Shown here piece after piece: positions 26,573 to 36,511 of a stretch of DNA of 64,000 bases (positions are counted from its first letter, which is position 1; each line of letters begins with the position of its first letter). This DNA comes from Eutrophomonas brisbanensis. Its GTDB lineage: Bacteria; Pseudomonadota; Gammaproteobacteria; Burkholderiales; Eutrophovitaceae. The DNA lies in contig JAYQIQ010000004.1 in the NCBI GenBank assembly GCA_038141705.1, positions 1,550,001 to 1,614,000 on the forward strand, in the 5' to 3' direction. The position numbers and the translations under genes were made by a program. The notes beneath the pieces are model-generated. The model saw nothing but the letters and a program-made list of their open reading frames with translations. It searched no databases and was not told the origin of the DNA.

Positions 26573-28288
26573 ATGGATATCGCACATAATTTGATCTTAG
26601 TCGGTGCTGCGCTGGCGTTAATTAGCATTATGGTTAGCGCAATCGCCTCGAAAGCGGGCGCTCCGTTGCTCTTCGTTTTTCTGGCTATTGGCATGATCGC
26701 TCGGGAGTGGGGCGTGCGATTTGCTAGTTTTGACAGTGTCTATGTAGTTGGAACGCTTGCTCTCGCGATCATACTTTTTGATGGCGGCATGAGAACACGT
26801 GCTGAAAGCTCATTTCGTGAAGTGAGTCCTGCGATTTCGCTTGCGACGGTCGGAGTCTTTGTTACTGCGTTTGTTATTGCTCTTTCCGTTCATTTCATTT
26901 TTTCGCTGGGATGGTTAGAGTCATTCCTTATTGGCGCTATAGTAGGTTCCACCGATGCGGCAGCTGTATTTTCACTACTACATGCTAGAGGCTCGCGCCT
27001 CAAACAGCGTGTCGGGACAACTCTTGAGATTGAATCAGGCTGCAATGACCCCATGGCGGTATTCCTAACGTTATTACTCATTGGATTTATCGATGGTAGT
27101 GCGGTTATTTCCTCGGTTACGGTTATTTGGGAATTTTTCTATCAGTTTGGGATGGGTTTGATAATTGGCGTTGTTGGTGGAAAAGTTCTTGTGCAAATTA
27201 TCAAAAAAATAAATATCACCGTAGGTCTTTATCCACTGCTGGCAGCTGCTGGAGGGTTGACTGTCTACGGAGCTGCCAGCTCATCTGGTGCAAGTGGTTT
27301 TCTTGCCATTTATGTGTCAGGTTTGATTTTGGGAAATACCAAATTACACGCGGCGAATAATATCCGTAAAGTGCATGATGGCCTTGCGTGGTTAAGTCAA
27401 ATTGTTCTTTTTTTAATGCTCGGTTTGTTGATGACGCCAAAGGCGCTCATGGATCATGGTTGGATGGGGCTATCTGTGGCTTTGGTCTTAATTTTCGTGG
27501 CTAGGCCAGTGGCTACGGTGGTGTCGTTATTGCCATTCCGTTTTCCATGGAAAGAACAAGCGTTCATTAGTTGGGTAGGTCTTCGAGGAGCGGTTCCGAT
27601 TGTTCTAGCTATTTTCCCGATACTTGCTGGTATCCCGTTAACGGATGTGTATCTCAATATCGCATTTGTATGCGTCTTGTTATCTCTCGTGATTCAGGGT
27701 TGGAGTGTTATTCCGCTTGCTGAAAAACTTAAACTGAAATTACCCACTGAAAACACCCCGTATTACGAGGAGAGCTTGGAGGTTCCGGGCCAGACCGATT
27801 TAACGATGCTGGGTTATCGTATTGCGGATAGCAGTCCAATCATTGGCAGGCGCGTCGATTCGCTGTTGCTTCCGGATGACATGCAGATCGTCGCAATTTT
27901 TAATAACAACCAATCGGTTCATCCGTTCGCATCTCACGAGGTAAGTGTTGGAGACCTTCTGTACTTGATTGTTCCACAGGAGAGCGTCCAAGTTGCGAAT
28001 CAGGCGCTTCTTTCTGCAGATGAGGTGGCGGAACTTGAGCAGGCTAATTATTTTGGAGATTTTGTATTGAATGGTGATGCCAAGATCGAGGACATCGTTG
28101 GGGTATATGGCGGTGATGTCCCATCAAAAATCCTGCCCCTTACCTTATCCGAATTCTTGGCGATAAGGTTTAAGGGAAAGTGCGCACAAGGGGATCGGGT
28201 CTTTGTGGGATCGATCGAGCTAGTGGCACGAGAAATTGGGGTAGATGGTATCGTAGCCAAAGTCGGACTTCGTGTCAGGGGAAATTGA
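26573..28288 (+). CDS. nhaP2: K+/H+ antiporter, NhaP2/CvrA type
   Basis: 571 residues: an N-terminal CPA1 sodium/proton-antiporter domain with about 12 helices, then cytoplasmic regulatory domains. Landmarks are IIGAIVGSTDAAAVFSLL and GTTLEIESGCNDPMAVFLTLLLIG with the conserved acidic pair, and AFISWVGLRGAVPIVLAIFP. A TrkA-C (RCK C-terminal) domain spans about residues 400-480 (IVAIFNNNQSVHPF...GDLLYLIVPQ), followed by a CorC/HlyC-type transporter-associated domain. Length and layout fit E. coli CvrA (YcgO). Its nearness to the potassium channel at 17.8 kb may be coincidental. Confidence 0.9.
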   Translation: MDIAHNLILVGAALALISIMVSAIASKAGAPLLFVFLAIGMIAREWGVRFASFDSVYVVGTLALAIILFDGGMRTRAESSFREVSPAISLATVGVFVTAFVIALSVHFIFSLGWLESFLIGAIVGSTDAAAVFSLLHARGSRLKQRVGTTLEIESGCNDPMAVFLTLLLIGFIDGSAVISSVTVIWEFFYQFGMGLIIGVVGGKVLVQIIKKINITVGLYPLLAAAGGLTVYGAASSSGASGFLAIYVSGLILGNTKLHAANNIRKVHDGLAWLSQIVLFLMLGLLMTPKALMDHGWMGLSVALVLIFVARPVATVVSLLPFRFPWKEQAFISWVGLRGAVPIVLAIFPILAGIPLTDVYLNIAFVCVLLSLVIQGWSVIPLAEKLKLKLPTENTPYYEESLEVPGQTDLTMLGYRIADSSPIIGRRVDSLLLPDDMQIVAIFNNNQSVHPFASHEVSVGDLLYLIVPQESVQVANQALLSADEVAELEQANYFGDFVLNGDAKIEDIVGVYGGDVPSKILPLTLSEFLAIRFKGKCAQGDRVFVGSIELVAREIGVDGIVAKVGLRVRGN

Positions 28289-28332
28289 TACTGGTTATGA
28301 ATTACGTAATAGGAATGGTTAAGGAGATATAG

Positions 28333-29538
28333 ATGTCGAGTGAGGTTTACTTGTGTGGTGGCCTTCGTACGCCAATCGGTCGCTATGGGGCGAGCTTGTC
28401 CGGTATTAGGGCGGATGATCTCGCATCCTTACCGATCAAGGGGTTAATAGATAAGTATTCTCAAGTCGATTGGGAGTTACTCGACGATGTGATTTTCGGA
28501 TGTGCCAATCAGGCTGGAGAGGACAACCGTAATGTTGCGCGGATGGGTAGCTTACTAGCGGGAATTTCAGTTGGGGTTCCAGGAAGTACGATTAATCGGC
28601 TATGCGGTTCAGGGATGGATGCTGTTTCAATCGGGGCACGAGCGATTAAAACTGGTGAGCTCGAATTCGTAATCGCTGGTGGAGTGGAGAGTATGTCTAG
28701 AGCTCCATACGTTATGCCCAAGGCTGAGACTGCTTTCTCGAGGAGCAACGCGGTATATGACACCACAATCGGTTGGAGGTTTGTTAACCCAAAGATGTTT
28801 AGTTTATATGGCACCGACAGCATGCCTGAAACCGCTGAAAATGTTGCTCAGCAGTTCAATATCTCCCGTGAAGATCAAGATAAGTTTGCTCTCTGGTCTC
28901 AGGAAAAAACTGCTATTGCTCGGAAAAATGGACGCTTTGCTGACGAAATAATTCCGGTTGAAATTCCCCAACGAAAGGGCGGGTCAATTATTTTTTCGGA
29001 TGATGAGCATCCCAGGGAGACAAATCTTCAAAAGCTCTCAAGCTTGAAAGGTATTGTGACGCCAGAGGGTACGGTCACTGCAGGGAATGCTTCCGGGGTT
29101 AATGATGGGGCTTGTGCATTGATATTGGCGAACGAGCGTATTGTTAAAAATTTTCAACTTGACCCTATCGCAAGAATTGTTGGATTTGCTGTCGCGGGTG
29201 TTGAGCCACGAATTATGGGAGTTGGACCTATTCCGGCGGTTCAAAAGTTATTGAAACGTACGAAGGTTAATTTAGATCAGGTTGGTGTCATCGAATTAAA
29301 TGAGGCGTTCGCCGCGCAAGCCCTGGCGGTCACGAGAGAACTTGGTATCGAAGATAACGACTCTCGAGTTAACCCAAATGGCGGTGCAATTGCACTCGGT
29401 CACCCGTTGGGGATGAGTGGCGCAAGACTGGTTCTGACGGCGGCGAGAGAACTGCAGTTGAAGTCGCTTGACTACGCGTTGACCACGATGTGTATTGGTG
29501 TTGGGCAGGGTATCGCGGGAATTTTTGCGAAACCATAA
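28333..29538 (+). CDS. acetyl-CoA C-acyltransferase (thiolase)
   Basis: 401-residue degradative thiolase. AAGGAGAT precedes the ATG. Active-site residues are visible: Cys91 in NRLCGSGMDAV, the HPLG histidine in NGGAIALGHPLGMSGAR, and the second cysteine in TTMCIGVGQGIAG. The N-terminal CGGLRTPIGRYGASLSGIRADDL is close to PcaF/3-oxoadipyl-CoA thiolases, but no other beta-ketoadipate genes are near, so general acyl-CoA thiolase is the safe call. It is convergent with the M61 peptidase gene. Confidence 0.93.
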   Translation: MSSEVYLCGGLRTPIGRYGASLSGIRADDLASLPIKGLIDKYSQVDWELLDDVIFGCANQAGEDNRNVARMGSLLAGISVGVPGSTINRLCGSGMDAVSIGARAIKTGELEFVIAGGVESMSRAPYVMPKAETAFSRSNAVYDTTIGWRFVNPKMFSLYGTDSMPETAENVAQQFNISREDQDKFALWSQEKTAIARKNGRFADEIIPVEIPQRKGGSIIFSDDEHPRETNLQKLSSLKGIVTPEGTVTAGNASGVNDGACALILANERIVKNFQLDPIARIVGFAVAGVEPRIMGVGPIPAVQKLLKRTKVNLDQVGVIELNEAFAAQALAVTRELGIEDNDSRVNPNGGAIALGHPLGMSGARLVLTAARELQLKSLDYALTTMCIGVGQGIAGIFAKP

Positions 29539-29585
29539 CGCTCGCCTCTCGATGCTTTACTCGAACAAGTTGAGCCGTATCAAAA

Positions 29586-31362
29586 TTAGACGATAGTCAA
29601 AAAGGCGGTGTCCTTTACGGGTTTTGTCAGTTTTAATTTAAGTTCAATCAATTGCTTATCGCGGAATACGTGTAGCATCAAAAGGTTTCCAACTTCATGC
29701 TGGTCTATTGTGGTTTGCAAATCCCTTGAGGAGACTTGCTTAAAGTCCGCGGCTACGATTTCATCTCCCGGGCTTAATCCCGCGAGTTGTCCAGAACTTT
29801 TTTCTAGAACATTAGAGATTTTTGCTCTCCCGCTATTTGAGTGGAGGCGAATACCTATGTCATTGAATGACGGCGTGTTCCCCCTCGCGAAATCCTCCGG
29901 TTGAATAAACCCCCCATATCGCCATTGTGTCTTCGGTAACCAAAATTTAATTTAATACCAGCGAACTCAAGCAGATCGGAAAGCGGCAGCTCATCAACCC
30001 CTCTCACATACTTTTTGAAGAAATTATTTAGTCGTAGGCCCGAAATTTCTTCTGCAGTTTTTTGAATGCTTTGATCGAGTAATCCAGATTTCTTTGATCC
30101 GTATTTTCTCCAGAGCTCGCGCATTAGCAGGTCTAGCGAACATTTGTTTTCAGTATGTTTGCGGAGATATAGGTCAAGACAGAGTGCGACGAGGCTGCCT
30201 TTAGTGTAATAACTCACGATCGCATTTGGAGCATTTTCATCTTGTTTGTAAAATTTAGTCCATGCATCAAAACTAGACTCTGCCACCGATTGTTTCTTCC
30301 TGCCTGGAGTTCTTTGTACAGAGGAGATAGTTTTTGCGAGTAGCCCTAAATACGTTTGGAAATCGATCAAACCCGCTCTAAATAATAAAAGGTCGTCGTA
30401 GTAAGAGGTAATTCCCTCGAACGCCCAGAGCAATTCGGTATGCGTTTCCGTATTTAGCTTATATGGGATAAATGCTGCCGGCTTAAGTCTTTTGACATTC
30501 CATAAATGAAAATACTCGTGGGAGCAAAGCCCCAAGAACTGCTGATATTTTGTCTCGTTTGTTTTGCGATTCTTTCGTGGAAGGTCGTCGCGGCTACAGA
30601 TTAATGCGGTGGAGTGGGTATGTTCCAAGCCGCCATATCCATCATTGACAGCATTAACTAAAAAAAGGAATCGGTTTGCCGGCATCGCACCCCAGAATCG
30701 AATATGCTCAGCGGTTAGGCGTTGCAGATCCGTTGAAATCCTCGTGATATCAACATCTGGGCAACCTGCGATAACAAGTTCGTGTCGTACACCTTTGACC
30801 TCAAAAGTCTTCTGAACAAAAGCTCCGATTTCAAACGGATGCTCGATGAGATCTTCGTAATTTTTAGACTCGTATTGTCCCCATCCACGGTGCCGCGGGT
30901 TCAGCTGTTTCATTGAAGTTGCGATACGCCATTCTTGTTCTATGGCTTGTTTGCTTGGTGTAACAAGTACTCGATGGTTTTCTTGCTCTTTTCCTTCCAC
31001 CTTTAAAAATAGGCTAGTTCCATTAAAAAATGCTCTTGTGTCGTCAAGAAATGCGGCACGAACAGATTTGTCATGAGCGTAAACCTCGTAGCAAACTGTG
31101 AGTTTTTTTTGGGCCCCAGTAATATGCCAGCTGTCTTTGTCAATTTTGCTAATTTCTAATTTTTTAGACCCTTCGAAAGCGCTAATTTGAACGATATTTT
31201 TTGCAAAATCGCGCACGAGGTAAGAGCCTGGAATCCAAGCGGGTAAAGATACTTTTTGAGACGTCAGTTTCGGATTGGCGATTTCACATCGAACCTCAAA
31301 GAGATGTGCATGTGTTTTTCAATTGAAATGGTATACGTGACCGACGGTGATATTGTTTTCAT
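29586..31362 (-). CDS. M61 glycyl-aminopeptidase-like zinc peptidase with PDZ domain (two probable 1-base errors)
   Basis: About 592 residues when repaired. ATG 31362 starts MKTISPSVTYTISIEK; a sixth base in the T5 run at 31315-31319 restores HAHLFEVRCEIANPKLTSQ and WIPGSYLVRDFAKN, the standard M61 N-terminus. The catalytic zinc motif HEYFH lies in GLCSHEYFHLWNVKRLKP, with the downstream glutamate in ELLWAFEGITSYYDDLLL. A second break is at six C (29910-29915); one more base continues FIQPEDFARGNTPSFNDIG into a PDZ domain (GDEIVAADFKQVSSRDL) and stops at 29586. No signal peptide, so probably cytoplasmic. Confidence 0.88.
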
Positions 31363-31383
31363 ACTGAGCGAATGGTTGTTACG

Positions 31384-32531
31384 TTACTTCGATCGTAAAA
31401 ACTCGATTATATATTTTGCAGTTTCCTGACTTTGCTCTTGTTGAACCCAGTGCCCCGCATTATCTATAAAAGTTGTACTGATCATGTTCGTACAAACGGT
31501 ATCTCGCATGTGCTCTAGACTCCCTGGAGCTTGAAAGTTTCCCCAATCATCACTACCGGATAGAAACATTGAAGGCACGTCAATCGTGCGACCAGAAAAT
31601 GGCAATAGTGCCTGGCGATTTACGCCCTCGATCATACAGCGGTACCACTGCATCCCACCTTGGAATCCATTGATTTGATATTGAGAAGAGTAGATATTGA
31701 GCTCATCTTCGGTTAACCACTCGCATTTAGCAATTGCGTCATCGGTTGGCATAAATTCTGCAACTGTTTCCGGCATGGTCTTATTCGCTTCCATAATGTA
31801 GTAGGTAGGCATTTTCGCCAATTCCGCCGCGTCCCATCCGTCAAGTTGAAAGGGTTTATTCCCAGCCCAATCGGCGCTCTTGTGGTGATAATAGGCTCGC
31901 AGAAAGTTGTGGACTCCTTGCGGGCATGTGAGTAGGTCCTGATTAGCAGTTTCCCACTGAAGTAAACCTGATAATGTTTTCTGGGTGGAGATAGTGACAG
32001 GAGTTCGACGTCCAAGTCGGATAGATTTTTTGGTCGGTAATTAGAATTCGATGGTGAGGTGAGTGGCGCTCCAGTGAATGGGGCGCTCATCATTACACAG
32101 GATCGAAAAAATTCTGGGTAGAGAAGACTGCAAGTGCCAGCGACAAAGGATCCAGAGTCATGGCCGATAATGACTTCGGCATGTTTGTACCCGAGCGCAT
32201 TTATCAACCCCACCGCATCTTTTGCTAAATTCGCGAAATTGTAGGGTGTAATGTCGTCTGAATAAGTAACTTGGGTTTCAATTGTTTCTCCGTACCCACG
32301 TTGATCTGGGGCCACGACGACGTATCCGGCATCCATGAGTGGAGGGATAATTTTCCGCCAGCTATACGCGAGTTCTGGAAACCCGTGCATCAGTAGTACT
32401 AAAGCGCTGTCTTTAGTCATTTTCTCCGACCTCAGCACGTGCATGTGTAAGCCATTACCGTTATCAACGAAGTCTGAGACAACACCTTCGGGAAGTGTCA
32501 GGTCAGGGTGACTGTAGTTTTTATTTTGCAT
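31384..32531 (-). CDS. alpha/beta hydrolase, epoxide-hydrolase-like (probable 1-base error)
   Basis: About 382 residues when repaired. The N-terminal part has VLLMHGFPELAYSWRKIIPPL (HGxP oxyanion motif), APDQRGYGETI, and the nucleophile elbow GHDSGSFVAG with Asp as nucleophile, as in soluble epoxide hydrolases and haloalkane dehalogenases. The frame breaks near 31959: one extra G on the plus strand (C on the coding strand) gives HYQVYFQWETANQDLL and continues through a cap region. The C-terminus carries FLSGSDDWGNFQAPGS and the catalytic His in DNAGHWVQQEQSQE. Two tyrosines expected in the epoxide-hydrolase cap are plausible but not certain. Confidence 0.86.
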
Positions 32532-32698
32532 TTGAATTTTTTTAAGAGTTTCATGACTTTTCTATTCATGTACATTATCTCGCAAGTTCTGTCACAATGT
32601 GTCATTAGGTTTATGTTTGGTAAATTAGAGATGAAATTTATTTCCCAAGATTTATTTGCCAGTTCCTCAAAGTCAAATTTTAAGTAGTCCCGGTATTT

Positions 32699-33520
32699 AT
32701 GATTTCTAAGATTCCCAGCCGTTTCGTCATTAGTCTTCTAACCTTGTCAATTGTGTTGCCAAGGCTTGTCGCTGCTGAAGAGGACGGAGCGAGTGAGAAG
32801 TGGGCGCCGCTCGCAGTCAAGGAGGTAGTCGAATCGCACGATCAGACTCTGATATTGAAGGGTGGAGATCTCATGGTGCGGCAGCAGGTTGTTAAGGCTG
32901 CAAAACTTTTTGTGCTTCGTTGGGGGCGTGAGAGGGGTCTTGGTGATGCATGGTGGGAGGACAAGCAGGAATACCAGCAGGCGGTCGATGAGTTATTGAA
33001 GATCGGCGATCAAATCATGTCCGAAAAATTTGAGTCTGGTGCATGGCTCACCCAAATATGGACGGAATACACAGCGAAAAATTTCACTGGGGAGCAAGCC
33101 TCAGCGATAGCCGAGCATTTTAAGACGGAGTACGGTATGGTCCAACGACGTCTCATGGAATGGTATCTCGGAGAGACTACGCTTTTCTATTACACATTTA
33201 CCGATCGCTGGGATTATCGATTAGAAGAAACGCGTAAGCAGTTGGAAGCTCTTCAGAAAGAGGCGCGTACAAGAGTGCCAAACGACAAACTTTCCTGGAA
33301 AGCTGGGGAGAAGGAGGCCTACACCTTCATCGCATGTAGCCCAGACAGTGAGTATTGTCCGGGGGTGAAGTATTGGAAGATGTTGGCGATCCCGATGATG
33401 GGAGCAGTCTTCCGTTACATGGAAGACATCACGCGAGAAATTAAAGCTGCGATGGAAGCGAGAAGAGATTTGGTTGAGCCGTATTTCTTGGCATTTGAAA
33501 GATCGCAAGCGTCTCAATAG
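32699..33520 (+). CDS. uncharacterised exported protein
   Basis: 273 residues, family not recognised. A signal peptide is visible (MISKIPSRFVISLLTLSIV, cleavage near LVAA|EEDG). The mature part is mostly helical, rich in Lys/Glu/Trp, with long amphipathic stretches such as EETRKQLEALQKEARTRV and a cysteine pair (FIACSPDSEYCPGVKYW) that may form a disulfide. No catalytic motif was identified. It lies 12 bp upstream of the GNAT gene on the same strand, so the two are probably co-transcribed. The 32532-32698 gap upstream is AT-rich with no clear signal beyond space for divergent promoters. Confidence 0.65.
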   Translation: MISKIPSRFVISLLTLSIVLPRLVAAEEDGASEKWAPLAVKEVVESHDQTLILKGGDLMVRQQVVKAAKLFVLRWGRERGLGDAWWEDKQEYQQAVDELLKIGDQIMSEKFESGAWLTQIWTEYTAKNFTGEQASAIAEHFKTEYGMVQRRLMEWYLGETTLFYYTFTDRWDYRLEETRKQLEALQKEARTRVPNDKLSWKAGEKEAYTFIACSPDSEYCPGVKYWKMLAIPMMGAVFRYMEDITREIKAAMEARRDLVEPYFLAFERSQASQ

Positions 33521-33532
33521 CTCGGTTTCGCA

Positions 33533-34033
33533 ATGAACATTCGACGGGCAACGATAGGTGATTGCGATACAGTCGCGTCGATTCATGCGCGTAGCTGGCA
33601 AAGTGCTTACCGTGGGATTCTGAATGATCATTACCTCGACAGCGAAATAGAGAAAGAGCGACTCGATCTCTGGCGGGAACGGTTTGGTAGTCCTGACGAA
33701 AAGCAGGTTGTCTTGTGTGCCGAGGGAGATAACGGCGTTGTTGGTTTCCTCTGTGCTTACTTAGATCAGGACGTTACCCTTGGTAGCTTCGTTGATAATT
33801 TGCACGTTCTTCAAGGTAGTAAACGTTCGGGGATTGGATCCGACTTAATGAGGGCTATTCGCGATATCAGTTTTCGTGAATACTCGGTCGATAAACTCTA
33901 TCTTTGGGTTCTCGCAATGAACGCGCCGGCTATCCACTTCTATGAGAGCATTGGCGGTCTTCGGAAAGATCAAGGGTATTGGAATCCACCGGACGGCGGA
34001 GAGTATCTAAAGTTTCTTTACTGTTGGGGATAA
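33533..34033 (+). CDS. GNAT-family N-acetyltransferase
   Basis: 166 residues with the GNAT fold: MNIRRATIGDCDTVASIHARSW at the N-terminus (a pattern typical of this family), VVGFLCAYLD beta strand, the acetyl-CoA pyrophosphate-binding segment LQGSKRSGIGSDLMRAI, and LYLWVLAMNAPAIHFYESIGG near the C-terminus. The substrate could be a small amine, an amino acid or a protein N-terminus; there is no contextual clue. A bidirectional terminator follows immediately. Confidence 0.9.
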   Translation: MNIRRATIGDCDTVASIHARSWQSAYRGILNDHYLDSEIEKERLDLWRERFGSPDEKQVVLCAEGDNGVVGFLCAYLDQDVTLGSFVDNLHVLQGSKRSGIGSDLMRAIRDISFREYSVDKLYLWVLAMNAPAIHFYESIGGLRKDQGYWNPPDGGEYLKFLYCWG

Positions 34034-34037
34034 GTAA

Positions 34038-34066
34038 AAAACCCCTGCCTCTACGGCAGGGGTTTT
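34038..34066. terminator. bidirectional intrinsic terminator between GNAT and ybdD
   Basis: AAAACCCCTGCC (34038-34049) pairs with GGCAGGGGTTTT (34055-34066) around a five-base loop. A tracts before and T tracts after the GC core provide U-runs for both convergent transcripts (GNAT plus, cstA-ybdD minus). Confidence 0.88.
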
Positions 34067-34067
34067 G

Positions 34068-34244
34068 TCAGCAACATCTCTTGATTCCGCTCCATTTTTC
34101 GGTTTGCCGGTGAGTAAAATACTCAGACCGACTCATGGGTGATGCGTCTTTGTGAGTTATTGCGTGATGAGCGAGGTAGCGCTCGTATGCGTCATCGCCA
34201 CTCGCCTCCCGCAAATATGACCAGATTGTTTTTAAGAATTTCAT
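34068..34244 (-). CDS. ybdD: YbdD/YjiX-family small protein downstream of cstA
   Basis: A 58-residue protein read from ATG 34244 to TGA 34068. It begins MKFLKTIWSYLREASGDDAY and contains YLAHHAITHKDASPMSRSEYF, matching the YbdD/YjiX (DUF466) family, whose members almost always follow cstA-type genes. Its ATG lies 12 bp after the cstA stop, so the pair forms an operon. The family is thought to assist or accompany the pyruvate/peptide transporter; the mechanism is not settled. Its stop is two bases from the terminator stem. Confidence 0.9.
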   Translation of the reverse strand: MKFLKTIWSYLREASGDDAYERYLAHHAITHKDASPMSRSEYFTHRQTEKWSGIKRCC

Positions 34245-34256
34245 TTTGCCGGTCTC

Positions 34257-36342
34257 TCAGTGTAGGCCGGTATGCATAACCGTGCCTTCCATGTTGGTTT
34301 TGACGTATGGTGCTTCTGCAAGCGGCAATACTTTACCGCCATTGACGAACTTGATAGACATGCGAACCATATCGATGATGACTATCCAGAGCAAGATTGC
34401 GAACAATAGCGCAAGTGCCGCGTCTATTCGTTTTGCAAATATCAATTGTGGCGCCACCGCGGCGACTTCTGGAGGCAAGGCTCCCGCGGCTAGTTTTTGT
34501 GCCATATCAGATGCGCCGGATAAGAATCCAACTGCAGGATTGGGGCTGAATACTTTTTCCCACCCTGCCCAGGTACAAATTATCGCGAGCCACGTGAGTG
34601 GGAGCCCCGTAACCCAGGCGTATCTGGCTTTACCCATTTTTACGATGATTCCGGTCGCCACGCAGAGCGCTATACCAGCTAAGAGCTGATTCGAGATTCC
34701 GAACAATGGCCACAGAATGTTAATGCCGCCGAGCGGGTCCTTGACTCCTTGCCATAGGAAATAGCCCCATGCTGAGACGAATATGAAGCTAGAGAGAAGC
34801 GTCATGGGGTAGGACGATACGTTGCCAAACGGCTTCCATATGTGTTTTCCAAGATCTTGCAGCATGAATCGTCCCACTCGAGTACCTGCATCGAGCGTTG
34901 TGAGAATGAATAGCACTTCAAACATAATCGCGAAGTGATACCAAAGCGCGAGAGCCGTATTTCCAAAGGTGCTTGAGAAAATGGTTGCCATACCCACAGC
35001 CAACGACGGGGCTCCTCCGGTTCTCGCAAATAACGTTGCCTCTCCCATCTCTCGAGCTAACTCTTCCATTTGCTCTACGGTTACAGGGAAATCCCCAGGA
35101 GGATATCGTTGCGACCGCATCTGCTGCTGCACTTCCTACGACTCCAGCTGGGCTGTTAATTGCGAAGTAGACTCCAGGCTCGAGCACCGTTGCAGCTACT
35201 ACTGCCATGATCGCAACAAAAGATTCTAGAGCCATCGAGCCGTAACCAATCATACGAATTTCCTTCTCATTTGCGAGAAGCTTAGGAGTTGTTCCAGAGG
35301 AGACTAATGAGTGAAATCCAGAGATTGCGCCGCAGGCAATTGTGATGAACACAAACGGGAATAAGTTACCTTTAAATATCGGGCCCATACCCGTCTCGGC
35401 AAATTCCGTTAGGTGCGGCATTTTAACTTCGGGTGCTAAGACCAAAATCGATATCGCCAGTAGAAAAACTACACCCAGCTTTAAAAATGTCGATAAATAG
35501 TCGCGTGGTGCCAAAAGAAGCCAGACTGGGAACACGGCAGCGCTAAATCCGTAAATCATGACAAACCATGCAGCTTGCTCCCCGTTCCACATAAACATTT
35601 CACGCAAGGATTCGTTATGGTCAACCCAGCCGCCTCCCACGACACATAGTAAGAGGAGTGCGATACCAATCAGGGATCCTTCTAAGATTTTTCCAGGTCG
35701 TATCCCTTTCATGTAGATCCCAATGATCATTGCGACAGGAATCGTGCCTAACACCGTAGCCGTCGCCCATGGGCTGTGAGCCATAGCTCGAACAATCACA
35801 AGTCCAAGTACCGCGATCAGTATTAGCATAATCATCATTGTGCCGATTAGCGCAGCCCAGCCTCCGATGGGACCAAGTTCATCTCGCGCCATTTGTCCAA
35901 GTGATCTGCCATCCCGACGAGTTGAACAAAACATAATGATCATGTCTTGAACGCAGCCGCCAAGTACGGCACCAACTAGAATCCAAATTGTTCCTGGGAG
36001 ATAGCCAAATTGCATTGCAAGCGTCGGTCCAATGAGTGGTCCAGGACCGGAAATAGCGGCAAAGTGATGTCCAAAAACGACCCATTTATTGGTGGGGATA
36101 AAATCGCGACCGTTACTCAAGCGCTCCGCAGGTGTCGCACGGGTCTCATCTAACGTGAGCACCTTTGCACAAATCCATGCGCTGTAAAATCTAAACGCGA
36201 CGAGGTATGTGCATACTGCGGCAACAACAAACCATATCGCATTGATCGATTCACCTCTCGTAATTGCTATTCCGCCGATTGCGCTGGCGCCTATTACCGA
36301 TATGCCTAGCCAAATGAATTTACCAAGCAAAGTTTTTGGCAT
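34257..36342 (-). CDS. cstA: carbon starvation protein A, pyruvate/peptide transporter (probable 1-base error)
   Basis: About 694 residues when repaired, with many membrane helices. The CstA N-terminus includes FYSAWICAKVLTLDE, the conserved TNKWVVFGHHFAAISGPGPLIGP, GGCVQDMIIMFCSTRRDGRSLG, and CGAISGFHSLVSSGTTPK. The frame breaks in the region 35086-35096, where a GGG and a CCCC run lie close together; removing one base restores WGFPVTVEQMEELAREMGE and the remaining helices to 34257. In E. coli CstA imports peptides and its paralogue BtsT pyruvate. Expression of relatives depends on cAMP-CRP, but no CRP site was identified here. Confidence 0.93.
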
Positions 36343-36468
36343 GATTTCCCCTTTTTTCTCTTTGTATTTTTACGCTCAAAGTTAAGCCACACAAAATTTT
36401 TTTGTAAGTCTGCCAGATTCATTTAAAAACGTAATGTTGCGTCGCAGAATGTTACAATACTGACTACG

Positions 36469-36474
36469 TATAAT
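36469..36474 (+). promoter_or_regulatory. possible -10 element upstream of glyA
   Basis: A perfect TATAAT at 36469-36474 lies 38 bp before the glyA start in the AT-rich gap 36343-36511. No good -35 hexamer is found at 16-18 bp upstream (AGAATG is the best-placed candidate), so the element may depend on an activator, or the match may be chance. No glycine-riboswitch structure was recognised. Confidence 0.3.
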
Positions 36475-36511
36475 TTTTAAAAAAAATCAATTTAACCATT
36501 GAGTTAGCTAA

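Noticed and set aside
36343..36511. Glycine riboswitch upstream of glyA
   Set aside because: No tandem aptamer-like conserved segments; the gap is short and AT-rich.
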